A DNA stretch of 64,000 nt from Rhizophagus clarus (Eukaryota > Glomeromycota > Glomeromycetes > Glomerales > Glomeraceae): positions 806,001 through 870,000 of the forward strand of contig BLAL01000079.1 in NCBI GenBank assembly GCA_015698045.1, written 5' to 3'. The stretch's first letter is position 1. Each line of letters begins with the position of its first letter. This document shows, in pieces, positions 46,163-58,491 of the stretch. Below the pieces are notes generated by a model. It worked only from the letters and a program-made list of their open reading frames with translations. It searched no databases and was not told the DNA's origin. The translations under genes and the position numbers were made by a program.

Positions 46163-48982
46163 ATTGTAATAATTATAAAGAGATCAAAATATTTATTACC
46201 TTACCATTTATTGAAAATATTTTGGTAATCTTCCGAATTAAAATTTTTTGGTGGAATACCAAATTTTTAAATAACTTAAAAATAACTTGATTTTTGCAGC
46301 TTTATAAATTTGATTAAAATTATCGAGATTTATTTAGTTTGTTGAATGACTTATTATTTGTATATAATATGCAAGCAAATTATTATTCTTTAAAAGGACA
46401 TACCTTACAAAAGAAAAATATCCGTGAAAATTTAATAGAATAATAAATCTGCATGAAAAAAATTTTTAATGAATTGCACAATTTGTAAAATTATTTTTAC
46501 AAATTAGTTTCTTCAGATTTACACAATTCAATAGCGTACGACGATGCAATTCTACGGAGTACGGCGATACAAAATTCTATGGGTTATTTCTTTAAGTTAA
46601 AATTAGAGGAACAGTATTTACGTACAGGTTCATTAATAGAAATTCTAATAGGAAATGTTAGCGCATCTCGATCTATTTGCAAGTTCCAAACAAATTTCGC
46701 AGTTGTAAGTTCCACCACATCGTTTAATTGTCAATAATTACACAAGGAGGAAGTTGTTAGCCAGGTAGAGGTGATACACTGATACATGTAATTTCTTTGT
46801 ATTAAATTCTGTACGAATTCGTGAAATGCGTGCTACATGCTTCTGAGGAAATATGATTCAATCTAACCAATCTAACTTTTAAATTTTCACCATTTTTATT
46901 AGATGATAAGTTACTGACTGACCACATGCCTGCTTTAATAAAATTTTCCAAACGGTAATTTCTTAAAATCATATCTAAAATGGCGAGATTTAAGAATAAG
47001 TAATTAGGAGTACAAAAAATTTCTTGAATACAGGAATCTCATAACTCATTCTTTTGGTAATTCGTTAAGCAAGGTAAAAAGATAAAAAATTCATATAATG
47101 AATTTTTTCTTTTAATAACTAGAACTATCTCTATACATTATACGTGAACATATATAAATCGGCAGGTAGAATCTCACTTTAATTGAACTACGGTATTTGT
47201 TCCAAATTTGCAACTTTTACTACAACTACAGTGGCTCACGTGGCCGTGTTACCATCTCGCCTCTTATAAGTGTTGTTTAATTATAATAGAATAAGGATAT
47301 TTTTAAAAATGTTTAATATTTAATTTATTATTTGTTCAAATATATTGTTATCATGTGGCTTCATGACAATGTTTTTGTTATATTTTTGCTCATCACAGCT
47401 AAAAGTGTTTTTATATTTAAGTTTTATTAAAAGATCTTTAAAAATAGCTTTGCATATCAGTGAAATGAAATATCCCTGTCGTTGAAATGATTTTCAGTAA
47501 AATGTCGGTGAGGTAATTATCGGCAAAATGGATCAGACCTTTTTCTTGTCTTCTTGGTTTCATAAATTTTTTTTTTTTTATAATTTCCATAAAATTTTGT
47601 AGAGCAATGGAAAGGAACTATTTAAATATTTATTATATCATACTGTATATAGTTATATTCATTCAAATTCAAAGCGAAGAAATTCATTATTTAAAAATAT
47701 GCAATGCCTAGACTGTGCTGCGTTTGTCGATTTATAGACAACAAATATACTGTACATTAATCGTTACTGAAAGAAAACAGTAATACGGATAAATTTATCC
47801 ACAATTGATGTTATACGTGACGTTTATATCGCTTAATATGGTGAAATTATTACCTTCTTGACCTTCTTCGTGTTAGTCTATATCATCGTGTCACATTTAC
47901 GACGCGTTTAAGGTGATCGCCATTATGATAACCTTATTTTTTTTTGAATTACTTAATCCAATTTGAGCGAACCAATCAACTTATGTTATCCCCTTAATTA
48001 TCACGTTTTTACATGATAAACCCTTGTCTTCACGTCTGCTTTAAATAAATTTTTCTCAAATAAAATTTCATTATTTAAAATGACAGGATTTAAGATGAAT
48101 TATCAGGATATAAAGATACCATAACTTAAAGAGTAATAAGTAACCATCTCTTTTTTTTTTCATATAGTAATTACGATTTACGAGGAAATTCTTTTAATAT
48201 ATCAGTATTTTCCCCTCCTAGTTTAAACGTAAAATTTGTAATTATGATGAGAAAAAAGGAGGTGATGTTTGATCCGATGATAATCATTTATATTTACGGT
48301 TTCATTGAATCATCACAAAATGTCGTATATTTGGAAATAATCGCCAAAACTTGTAAATTTTTAATTTTTATTAATGAATTTAAAACAAAATATGATTTTG
48401 AGGATCTCAACAGTTTAAATTAAAAAAAAAAAAAATCCCGTAATGAGAGTAATTGAATAAATTTATTAAAAAAAAATGTTCCCGAAAAATCTAGTCAGCT
48501 TTCAGATGATAATTTTAGAACTTCGGAGTCCGACCTTGAGACCAAACGAATTTTTTAATTTTGTAGCTAAAAAAGGAAAAAATACCAATCAAATCGTAAA
48601 TTTTTTACGTATTCTTGTTATTTTTTATTATTAAAGTTGTTTTCAAATTGTAAATAAGCTAAGAAAGGTTTTAATTCTGTTCATCTATATTCTTTTTATT
48701 TACATTGAAAGATATTTTAGGAAATAAATTCTTCTTTCTATCTTCCATTCGTCAATCACTGTGTGATTTATTCAGATTAAATAGAATAAGAATAAAAGAA
48801 TTAATCTTCATTCATTATAAAAAGGCCGCTTAAAAAGAATAATTTTATCCTTTTTTTTTTCACTTCAATCCTTTTATTCTCTTTAAACTACTTCCTAAAC
48901 TTTTTTTTTTTTTTTTTTTTTTAGAGGAAAAATTTTTGACAGCTCATATCTGATATCTATATTCCCTAATATTTATCTCATT
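45964..48982. other. Long intergenic region with one gene relic
   Basis: A 3-kb stretch with no intact gene. It holds a BACK-domain relic (next entry), long A/T tracts at 46,127-46,165, a T-tract at 48,901-48,922 just before the next gene, and AT-rich filler. 48,500-48,560 has no open frame despite a more balanced composition. Confidence 0.5.
46921..47065 (-). pseudogene. Relic of a BTB-BACK-TLDc paralogue
   Basis: The minus-strand translation reads KNELxDSCIQEIFCTPNYL and then AILDMILRN, where x is a TGA. It aligns with NKLWDFCIQEICYPNYI and FILEIILKRN in the intact neighbour at 44.5-46.0 kb. The stop replaces the conserved Trp (TGG to TGA). Only this part of the BACK region survives. It points to a former tandem duplicate of the BTB-TLDc gene. 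Confidence 0.6.
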
Positions 48983-50957
48983 ATGTCAGGAAAAATAATA
49001 GTAAATGTTAATAGAGAAGCAGCGAACTTAGATTTAGAAGTGACGGCAGCAAGACAGGAGAAATTACGCAAAAAATTCGAAAATGAATCGTTTTGGCCTC
49101 TTGTAAAGTAAATATGATATAAAAAAAAAGTATCGATTAAAGTTAATAAATAAAGTAATTCATTGCTTTTTTATTCTTTTCTTTTTTCCTTTCTAATCAA
49201 ATTATAGAAAAGGACCTCTAGGATCGTTATTTTATGGAAGTAAGTTTAATTTATACGAACTGGTTTACTTTCAACATGAATATTATGATTAATAATGACT
49301 TCTCCTTGTCCTAGTATTTTTATATCCACGAATATTTTTTGATCATTTCATTATGGAAAATTCGACTTATTCAATATCTATTTATCAAGAAACAATTCTT
49401 CGCTCGATAAAACGGTCAATGAATTCTCCACTAAAGACATTACGTAAATCTGGAAGGTTTATGGAATCATTAATTAAAACATTTCGATGTTCTGAGCATT
49501 TTGTTCCGTTAGAACCCGAAGTCAGAACAGAAATAGGAGTAAAAGAAGGCTATTGGTTAGGTTCAATAACATATGAACAAAAAGAAAGTGAAGCAACAAT
49601 ATTATATTTACATGGAGGAGGTTATATTGCATTATCGTCATTACTCGGTTTAAGATCATTATGTTATTTGTTGAAACAATTACGCAAACAACATAACAGA
49701 CATGTTAGAGTGTTAGCTATCGATTATGATCTTGCACCTGAAGACCCATTTCCTAATGGTTTAAACTGTGTAGAAAGAACTTATAATTGGTTAATTAATA
49801 GTGGTATTTCGGGTAGCAAAAATGTATTTTTATGCGGTGATTCTGCTGGAGGTGGTTTAGCATTAGGTCTATTACAAAAATTATATCCGGATGATTCGAC
49901 CATGAAGACTCAAACTTTGTTACCACTTGGTGTGATATTGTTATCGCCTTGGGTGGAATTATCATGTGATTCATCTTCATTTACCACAAATGCTAAATTT
50001 GATTGGATATCACTACATCTTTGCCAATTCGCTGCAGAATATTATATATTCGGTAAAGAAGGTAACCCATCACGTAAAATAAATCAAATATCGCAACAAC
50101 AACAACCAAAAATCCATAAAGATACAATTTTGGATTGGTTAGAGAATGTTGAAGAAAATAATGACTTGGTTGATTTGGAAGGAAATTCTCGTCTTAAAAG
50201 GCTTAGTAGAGAATTAAGTAGAAGATTTAGTTACGGCAGTAAAAGAAATAGTGAAATTAGAGCAAGAAAACGTGGATCAAAAGCAAGAATTCAAAAAAGA
50301 AATTCTCTTATTAGTGATAGTTTTATTGAAGATCCTGACGTTGATTCGGATGAAACTTTACGTGTAAAACAAGAAAGTTTAGATAAAAATTTACGTAAAT
50401 CGTATGCATTTAGCATAAAGGAAAATAATCCTTATAAAGATCCTTTTATTAGTCCTTTACATATCTCTCATCAAGTTTTGGCAAAATTTCCTCCTTTATT
50501 CATTTCCTATGGTGGTAAAGAAATATTTAAGGATGACATTGAAATGTTTACCCAGAAATGTATTGAATCCAAAAAAGCTTATAAATCATTTGGTAATAAT
50601 GATTATATTTGTGAATCATTAGACGGCCAACATCCTGATGTCACGGTTGAATTCGATGAAAATATGGTTCATGATTATCCAATGTTTATAGGTGTATTTG
50701 GTAAACATTCCAAAAAAGCTCTTAATAGGGTCGTTGATTTTATTGCAGATAAGATACCAACTTCTATTCGTCCTCATAGTTCAAGAATATTAAAATCTCG
50801 TCCTCAAACACAAGTTCTTTCCGAATCTACCGTTAAATATTCTACTCTTTCTTCGACTTTTACTCATGTAGATATAGAAAGTTCACCTAGTTCTAATTTA
50901 AAAGAAACTGCATTTCCTAATTCTCGACGTATTCCATCTATTGCTTATATAAACTAA
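48983..50957 (+). CDS. Alpha/beta hydrolase of hormone-sensitive-lipase type
   Basis: Predicted lipase or steryl/acyl esterase. Three exons close in frame: 48983-49107, 49208-49239 and 49315-50957, giving 599 residues. An amphipathic/hydrophobic stretch around residues 45-65 (PLGSLFYGIFLYPRIFFDHF) may bind membrane. The oxyanion motif HGGGY is at about 152-156, the nucleophile is Ser229 in GDSAGGG, the acid lies in GGKEIFKDD (about 453-460), and the base is His505 in MVHDYPMF. This order is that of the HSL group. Residues about 303-420 form an unusual insert, Lys/Arg/Ser-rich, inside the cap region before the acid. The C-terminal 90 residues are Ser/Thr-rich and probably disordered. The insert could be a regulatory site, which is inference. 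Confidence 0.9.
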
Positions 50958-51163
50958 TAATATCTTAGCTATTTTATATCATATATAAATATTTTAACCT
51001 AATTAAACCATCGCCTGATTATTAATTAACTAATTCAGACTGGATCATCCTGAATTAGCGTGTGTTTTTTAAATCATCAAAATAAAATTTCTCACCAAAA
51101 ATTCTTCAAAATATTCTCTTTTATGTTAATATATATTTTATTAGTTTTATATAAATAATAATA

Positions 51164-52269
51164 ATGCCACCTGTTTCCTCGAATTCCGAATTAACATCAG
51201 TCCATTCTCCGTCAAAGAAACTAAATGTTTTACGTGTATTTAATGTCTTAACGATTTTATTAACTTTCTTTTCAACTTCTTATTCTATAGTATTTCCTCG
51301 TCCGAATATTGGTGAAATAAGTAATAATAATCCTACTTATTTCACTCCGTCGTTAATTTTTGTTGGAATATTTTGGTTTATTCTATATATTTTACAATTT
51401 GGCTTTGCTTTCTACGCTCAATTTAGTAATATTCATATTGTACAAGATGTGGTAGAAAAAGGTGTTGGTTGGTGGTTCTCTCTTAGTAATTTGCTTACGT
51501 GTGGATGGCTATTTTTCTGGGTAAAATTGTTGATTTTACGAAATAATTATAAACGTTCATAAATGATTCCTTACATATTTCTTTCTTTTTGATTTTTATA
51601 TAGATGCGCGAGAGTTTTAAAATCTCGGAAATCTTTGTTCTCTTGATTCTGATATCTACATCAATAGCTCATAATTGGTTAATGACAAAATATACACCAA
51701 ATCATCTTCCAACTTCTGTCGCAAATAAGATTGTAAAGTCCACTCATATCCCGTTTGCAATGTTTTCAGCTTTCTCCTGGTTAAGTTTATTTCATAATGG
51801 ATTAGTCGCTTTTGCCCCAGGTTATGAAAATGATGTATATGCCAATATCGCTGTATCATTTGCTTGGTTTCTGACTATAGTTGGTATATGTTGGTGTATT
51901 ACTGGATTATTTAGTAATGGGAAAAGGGATGGTGTATTTGGTTTTACTATTGCTTGGTATATATTAAAATTAATTTTGCTAAAAAATTTGTTTAATTTCT
52001 TTTAATTTATTAACTTTTTTTTTTTTAATAGGGGACTTCTTGGAGTTGCTATTCAACAAAAGAAAACAAAATATTTATCTGTTACTTGTAATATATTAGC
52101 ACTTGCAGAATTTATAATCATTTTCATTGTATGGAAGAGATATGGTGGAAATTCTCTTGAAATACTTAGAACCGGAATTGGTTCAAGACCAACTAGAAGT
52201 AGAATTACCAGCACGCATGATGATCTTAGAGAGCCTTTATTACCTCAACATCAAGAAATTTCGGATTGA
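51164..52269 (+). CDS. Trp-rich multi-span membrane protein (TspO-related type)
   Basis: Integral membrane protein with about eight hydrophobic segments. Three exons close in frame: 51164-51520, 51604-51956 and 52032-52269, giving 315 residues. The N-terminal 20 residues are polar. The stretch PRPNIGEISNNNPTYFTPSL followed by IFWFILYILQFGF resembles the TspO/MBR-related family (NIG.IS....T...TP, then aromatic-rich helices). The many Trp and Phe residues (GVGWWFSLSNLL, FFW, ITGLF) support this. The C-terminus is cytosolic-looking, with an acidic dileucine-like REPLLPQ motif that could direct sorting to vacuole or endosomes. Ligand unknown. It lies 206 bp downstream of the hydrolase on the same strand. 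Confidence 0.75.
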
Positions 52270-52794
52270 CCGTTATATTTAGGAAATCATTGACATAACA
52301 TGAAAGTATCTATTTATTTCATTTTAATCATTGATAAGACATGATGTATTATAAAAATTATTTATAGCGAACAATATTTTTTTTTTTTCATTACTCTGTA
52401 AATAAAATTATTATACGCATTCCAACCACATAAAGTTGAAGTGATGTTGTAATTAAAAATCTATACGTTTTATGTAGATTATTGCTTCCCTTTTAAAAAA
52501 AGGAAAAGGATAATGACAAACATCTCGAAATCTTGACAGAGAATTAAAAATTTTGTTTTAAAATGACATCATAAAGAAATTAAGAACAGATGAGCTCTGG
52601 AGAGATATTAAATTAAATGTATTAAACAATCAGATCATTAATTGATATGAAATATGAATCACACAAGTTTGCAAATAAGATAATATAATATTCCAACTAA
52701 CAGTTTAAAATCAAAAAAAAAAAAAAAAAAAAAATCCAATATTGGGCATTTATTCACTTTTTTATTTATATAAATTTTACTTAAAATTAACAAT
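52270..52794. other. Convergent intergenic region
   Basis: Separates the 3' ends of the membrane protein and NDUFAF2-like genes. A T/A tract is at 52,712-52,734. Nothing else was seen. Confidence 0.4.
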
Positions 52795-53811
52795 TTACTT
52801 TGTCTTGGAAGTTGGATTCCAGGTTTCAGGTTCAAAGTCATCGCTTGGTATTGTTGGAGGCCTAAAATGAATTTCGCGTTCTTTCCGATTTTTGATTACA
52901 AATCAATAAGTAATTAAATAATGAATTTAAAAATATAAAAGTTATATATACATGTATCATACCTTCAGTTCTTGGTTTAGATTCTTCTTTTTGAATTTTC
53001 AAATTATCTCTCATCTTTTTCTAAAATTAAGATTGATCAATAATTAAGTAAAATTTTAATAAGATATTCGATTAATAGAAGTATTCTTTTACCTCTTCAT
53101 ATTCTTGATCCAATTTTTTTGCTCTTTCAATAATCAAATCGCGTCGTTTATTAGCCAACACGATTTCCTACATACATACATATATATATATCAATCGTTT
53201 AATAATTAAGGAATTAAAAAGACCCCAAAATATAAATGCAAAGGTAAGGTATTGAGTTGCGTATTAAAATTGTCGTCAATTGCCAAAAAAAAAACAAAAA
53301 TCAGAATTAGTGATCTAATTCTATCTATAGCAATTTCATAAGATTGGATATAAATAAGAATAAAAAATACATATATATATATATAATATCTCAAAACCTT
53401 ACCTATCTACATATACATTTCGGGGTTCTAAATAAAGATTAATAAATAAATTTAAGTTACTTCTATTGTAGGTGAGTCATATCTTGTATGTCTTAACCAA
53501 CTACTCCATTGTACTTAATAAAAAAAAAAAAAAATGAGGAAAAAAAAAGTTAATTTTCAAATCAAATTTAATCAATTCAAAAGTAATTCAATTTTAGGCA
53601 AAATCAATCATTTACCAGGTATTTGATTATTAAAAAAATCAATTACATCTTTTTTTCCTTTCATTTCAACCATTCTTCTCGTTCTACCATTATTTTTTCT
53701 AGTACTCTCATAATAATCATTACCTAAATGGTCTGAGCCCACATAAACTCTAGTACGCCACGGAAACCTTGCATGTTTCCAGGCTGTGATGAAACGAGAT
53801 AACAAGGACAT
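52795..53811 (-). CDS. NDUFAF2: NDUFAF2-like complex I assembly factor
   Basis: Mitochondrial assembly factor or subunit of respiratory complex I (NDUFAF2/NDUFA12 family). Exons 53811-53616, 53513-53461, 53167-53093 and 53020-52963 close in frame. Motifs: FPWRTRVYVGSDHLGNDYYE, GRTRRMVEMKG, then IPVQWSSWLRHTRYDSPTIE, which is the family signature (P..W..WLR.TR..PPT.E). A charged helix with ERAKKLDQEYEE follows, as in NDUFAF2. The last exon is probably 52861-52795. It encodes PPTIPSDDFEPETWNP and a short basic tail, but the phase is off by one from the previous exon using GT-AG sites. Either there is an indel or the splice is non-canonical, so the C-terminus is uncertain. Divergent from TAF7. 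Confidence 0.8.
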
Positions 53812-54220
53812 TTTATTAAATTATTAAAAAGAAAGAATTTTTTTTTTTTTTTTAGTTATTGGAAAAAAAATTGTTTAAAGAAAAATATGATGAAAAAAAA
53901 AAGGATTGGAATTTGGATTGGTTTGATAATAGGTTTTGATGTATATATTTATCACGTGGTAACTAATTTTACCTTATATAGTAAAGAACATAATCTAAGA
54001 TCACTTTAAGATCTTCCAACCTTATTTCTAAATTTTATTGGCTAAATTAAATTTTTATTGGCTAAATTCTAATAAATATAAATAAGTGTAATGTTAGTGA
54101 ACACGTGGATCAAATCAACTCTACCACAAAACGTCAAATTATTTATCTATGTTAAATGAAAAATATAAAAGCAACTCGAATTCGACTGAATTCGACAATT
54201 TTTCATAAATAAAAAAAATT
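53812..54220. promoter_or_regulatory. Divergent region between NDUFAF2-like and TAF7
   Basis: A 409-bp gap between two housekeeping gene starts. It has a short direct repeat TTTTATTGGCTAAATT near 54,033-54,068 that contains an ATTGG (CCAAT-box complement), plausible for a shared promoter. Confidence 0.45.
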
Positions 54221-56667
54221 ATGGGAAGGCCAAAAGATTCAAAAAAAAATTATTCTTCTCCTACAAATACCCCTATTATTGGCTCTTCAAAGTCTTCAGC
54301 ACCTTTAAAAATAAAAATACCTAAAGGTGAAGCTTCATTAAGAGATAAACAAAAACGACGACTTTCTACAGGTACAAAGAAGAGACCTATTATACTGGGT
54401 AAAATACCTGAGGATGATGATATTGAAGAAAAAGATATTCCTGTTGAAGAACAGTTTATATTAAGGTTGATGGTTCCAGAGGATGTTAAACAAAAGTTTA
54501 GAGAAAAAGTTAAAACTGGAAAATTTACTGATGATATTGGGATTATTTTTAAAGGTAAATTAAAATTAATCAAGGATTTATTTTCAAATAATAATAAAAA
54601 AAAAAAAGGAAATTTTTTTTGTCGTTGATTCAATTCATTTTAATTTATGATGATTTAGATCCTCGTCGTGCAATATTCACTTTTGAAAATCAAAAATATC
54701 GTGCCAAATTAGTCGATTTACCTTGTATTATTGAGGCTCAGAAAACTTTTAATAAAATACAATATTATAAGGTTGCTGATATCTGTCAGGTAACTCAGTA
54801 ATACAGTTAATATTATTTCAATATATTCAAAAAATTCAATTTAATTTAAATTTTGATAGATGTTAGTTGTAGAATCTCAAATTCAAGATGATGAACAACT
54901 ATTTACTGAAAATTCGAAATCTTCAAATGTTGACGAATTTGAATGGCCTGATGGATTAACAACACCTCCTTTGAAGAATGCCAGGAAAAGAAGATTTAGA
55001 AAACGTATCTCAGCTAAGGTAAAGTTTGTTTATATCTTTTGATGCGCCCTCACGTACCACCTTGGATTGAATTACGAAATGAGGTCATCCTTCACAAATT
55101 TTTTAAAGTTCAGAAGCTTAAATTTCATGACCAAAAAAATATATACGATTTTTTTATTTTCAACAAGCTAAACAAGAGGATGGTAAAAATAGTTTAAACA
55201 TCCTGTTTAAAAATTAAATAGACCAGGAAAAAGGTTATTAATTTGCCGAATATACGTTTCTATTTATCCTTCTTACTGGTCATTGTTTTCACATCAATAT
55301 TCAAATTATATTGTGTAATCTTGCAAAAAGCCTAATTCTGCTATCAATTGGATTAGATATAAAGTATTTACTAAATTCGATTCATTCTATAATAAATGTG
55401 ATACTATTGGCAAATATAGAAAATTGAAGACATCGAAAAGGAGGTTGAAAAATTATTACACGAAGATTCGTTGGCAGAGGAAGTTAAACTTGGTACTTAT
55501 ATTTATAATAATCATCTTTTTTTGTTTAAATTATTTTTTAACCAGTGAGTTTCAAATTGATCGAAACAAAGTATGGGAAGATGCAATTGACTCTGAAACT
55601 GCAACACCAGCTGCATATATTGGGTCAAAGGCACTTGAAGAAGAAGAACAAGAGGAAGAAGCACATGGTGAAGAAGAGGATTATGATGTAGAATTAGAAG
55701 AAGATACAACGATATTAGGAGAAGAGATTCTGGATGAGGATCAATTTTCAACACCCGATGATGATTTGCAAAAGGAGTTTGAAAACGCTCTTGAAAGATT
55801 CGATGAAATGTCTGACTCTACTGATAAAGATGAAGAAGAAACAACCGAATCAGAAGAATCTACTTCAGAATCGGATGAGGACGAAGATGAAGATCGTATG
55901 TCATTGATAAAAATATCAAATGAACATTTATTCGATTTTATTATTTTTTTTTTGCTAATTGTTGAATATGATATTTATTTAGCTGAATTGACACAAATAT
56001 TGAATAAGCGAGAAGAATTAACTACCGATATTGCTAGATTAGAAGAAGAAATTAAAAACCTTGAATCACATTTCGCTTCTGCAATTAATCCGTTAATACA
56101 GGTTTGATTCTTATTAAATAAATCACATCTTAAAATAAAATTATTTATAATCATCAAATTCATTAATAATAATAGGAAAGACTTACCGGTAAAATTACTT
56201 CAGCTAAAGAAGATTTGGCACAAAAACAGAAAGAGATTGAAGCTGGAGATAAACGAATATCTGAAATTCAAGAGAGAATGAAAGCTCAGGTAGCTGAATT
56301 AAAGAAAAAAATAAAAGGAAAGGGAAAAGAATCGGAAGAAGATTCAGAAAATGAGACAGAAAATGAGAATTCATCAGATGATGATGATGATGAGCAAAAT
56401 GAAGAAGAAAATAAAAAGGATGATAAGCAGGAAGAAGATAAGGATTCTAAAAAGGATGATTCAATGTTTCTTCTTGGTGAAGATGAATTTTATGAAGAGG
56501 AATCAAATAATAAGGATGATGATGGTGATAATAAAGATGAAGTTATGACCGTAGATAATGAAGGACAAGATGAAAATGAGGGTGATGTAATGGATATTGA
56601 AGATGATGACAAAGAAAATTCTAAAGATAGTAGTGAAAAAAGTCAACATAGTAATGATGAAGGCTAG
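54221..56667 (+). CDS. TAF7: TFIID subunit TAF7
   Basis: General transcription factor subunit, contacts TAF1 in TFIID. Exons: 54221-54554, 54659-54789, 54860-55018, 55420-55482, 55550-55895, 55983-56101 and 56176-56667. The TAF7 domain spans about residues 80-210. It shows EEQFILRLMVPED, RRAIFTFENQKYRAKLVDLP, IIEAQKTFNKIQYYKVADIC, and FEWPDGLTTPPLKNARKRRF at the end. The N-terminus is basic. The C-terminal half is acidic with a coiled-coil stretch (AELKKKIKGKGKES) and ends in a long Asp/Glu/Asn/Lys-rich tail, as in fungal TAF7. The 401-nt intron 3 is unusually long here. The exon 4/5 junction only keeps frame with a weak donor GTTAAA at 55483 and acceptor TGAG at 55549; the stronger-looking GTACTT donor would lead to a stop. 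So that junction is uncertain. Confidence 0.9.
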
Positions 56668-57121
56668 CAGGAGTATAAACTTTATATTTAAAAATAAAAG
56701 ACCCTAATTTATATATTAGCAATTGAACTTAAAAAGATTTAAGAGATTATATTCGAAGGGAATTAGTTCTTTTCTTCTAGAGGTTTATTGAGAAGATTTT
56801 TAAATGTAAATTGTAAACACACTATTTATAGATTCATATAATAAAGTGATTGTTTAAAAAATGATATGAAAAATGATAGTCTACAGACTACAGTAGACAT
56901 TATTGTTGAAGTTTAAATGCATCACTATAATGATTATACCATAATACAATAAAATTTTTAATAATATATTTTTATATGATACTTTTTATATAAGTTTAGA
57001 TTTACAAGTCGGCGCTTCCGATGGCAAGTCGCTCAAATATAGTACCACGGAATGCATTTATATCTTTTACTAGTATTCACAGATGCTAGCAATTTATTGT
57101 TTTTCTGTGTGAGTGTGTCTA
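56668..57121. other. Intergenic region 3' of TAF7
   Basis: No gene. AATAAA-type signals lie within 170 bp of the TAF7 stop. Confidence 0.4.
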
Positions 57122-57380
57122 CTACCTTTTCAGAAACGTAATCTGATGCGAATCTTGGAATACATGTTGTATAAAATGGTACTTTCCGTCGTTTTCAATT
57201 TTTTCATCATCTCCTTTTGCAACTGCGGAAGCCTGTTCTCCCTCTGGACCTTCTTGTTCATCTTCATTTGGTACGTTTGTACAAATATGGACAAGCTTAT
57301 GACTGGCTTCATTGCCATCAGTGTTCAAAATTTAATTAATTGCATCGTCCAGAGAACTTTGATGAGCGTACTTAGTATAG
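57122..57380 (-). pseudogene. Possible decayed exon, acidic protein
   Basis: A minus-strand frame reads SSLDDAIN, then a TAA, then ILNTDGNEASHKLVHICTN and on through an E/G/D-rich segment to FQDSHQITFLKR and a TAG. The codon use and sense on both sides of the single stop look protein-like. No start codon or splice-linked exon is clear. It lies directly downstream of the 101-residue gene on the same strand. Family unknown. Confidence 0.3.
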
Positions 57381-57432
57381 AGTTACTATACTAATACAAT
57401 AACCGCTCAATACTATTCATTCGTTGATAAAA

Positions 57433-58009
57433 CTAATCAGTTCTCTCATTTCTTGTTTCTTTTTCCTTTGATTGTTTTAATGGCGTTTGCTGAGTCTTCA
57501 TATTTACTGATGATGTCAATGGTGGAGTTTTAAACCCATCTTCATCAACAGTATTGACAATATCAAGTTCCTGAACTAGAGTTAACCAAGCCCTTATGAA
57601 ATAATGATCAGAAATTTCTAATGTCATTAATCTGGTGTAAAAAGATCAAAATTCACCCGAAAATTCCAAACCACACAAAACGCAACTATCTGTCATATAC
57701 ATCTAATCAAATATAAGCGAAACATATAAGTACAACATCTCTTTAAATATACTCAAGTATGAATAATTATCGCACCTAGATCCCAACAATATATGCGATT
57801 CAAGACACTAAAATGGAATGATAGATCAGACATTTTGCATGTTTTAAGATGATCAAAATAATAGAACGATGTCAAAATGCATACATACTTTTGCTAAATA
57901 TTTGAGACAACCCATATAAGCAGGCTTCAAGGGCTGGTAGGCGTTGCACACTCCCTTCCAAGTAAATGGTCAGGTCACATACAGGCGTAGGTATATTTTG
58001 TGATGCCAT
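57433..58009 (-). CDS. Small conserved-looking protein of 101 residues, unknown
   Basis: Two exons close in frame: 58009-57889 and 57617-57433, with a 271-nt intron. The protein starts MASQNIPTPVCDLTIYLEG and continues into a helical segment (QRLPALEACLYGLSQIF). Exon 2 adds DHYFIRAWLTLVQELDIV, another amphipathic helix, and then a polar Thr/Lys-rich tail. The helix-loop-helix layout and tail suit a small subunit of a complex, but I do not recognise the family and assign no function. The acceptor GACATTAG at 57618 is chosen because it alone joins the exons without a stop. Confidence 0.5.
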
Positions 58010-58491
58010 CAGAGTGAGAGATTTTTAATATTTTCTGGCGTAATTAATACTTACCTCTACGTTTCATTTTCTCATTATTCTACTCCGCCTTATATTTAAT
58101 ATATCGATCTTTTTATCGCCCAACACGAAACTCATACAGGTGAGACAAATAGCGGACGTGACAAATAATTTTTATCTCGGTGACACTAATTCTCAGTCTT
58201 CACACGTAAATACGTCGTATGGATAACGTTATTGTTAAATTAAGAAGTCATTGATCAGATTTTCGTGATTTCAAAATCAAAGAAACAATCAAATTCATTA
58301 TTATTTACATCATTAATATTATCATTAAACGACATTCAGGGATTATTACTTCGAAAATCTAGTGCAGTATCAAAGAAATAATGTAATGCTCATTAAATGG
58401 GACTCGCGCACTCTCTTTGATAACAATGGTGCAATGAACAATTTCTTTGTGTATACGCAAAAAAGTTATTTATTTTTTTGACTACATAAAT

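Noticed and set aside
54250..54633. Open frame of 127 codons on the minus strand
   Set aside because: It is antisense to TAF7 exon 1, whose sense frame has clear family motifs.
56351..56548. Met/Lys-rich frame inside the 3' part of TAF7
   Set aside because: Shifted-frame shadow of the Asp/Glu-rich tail.
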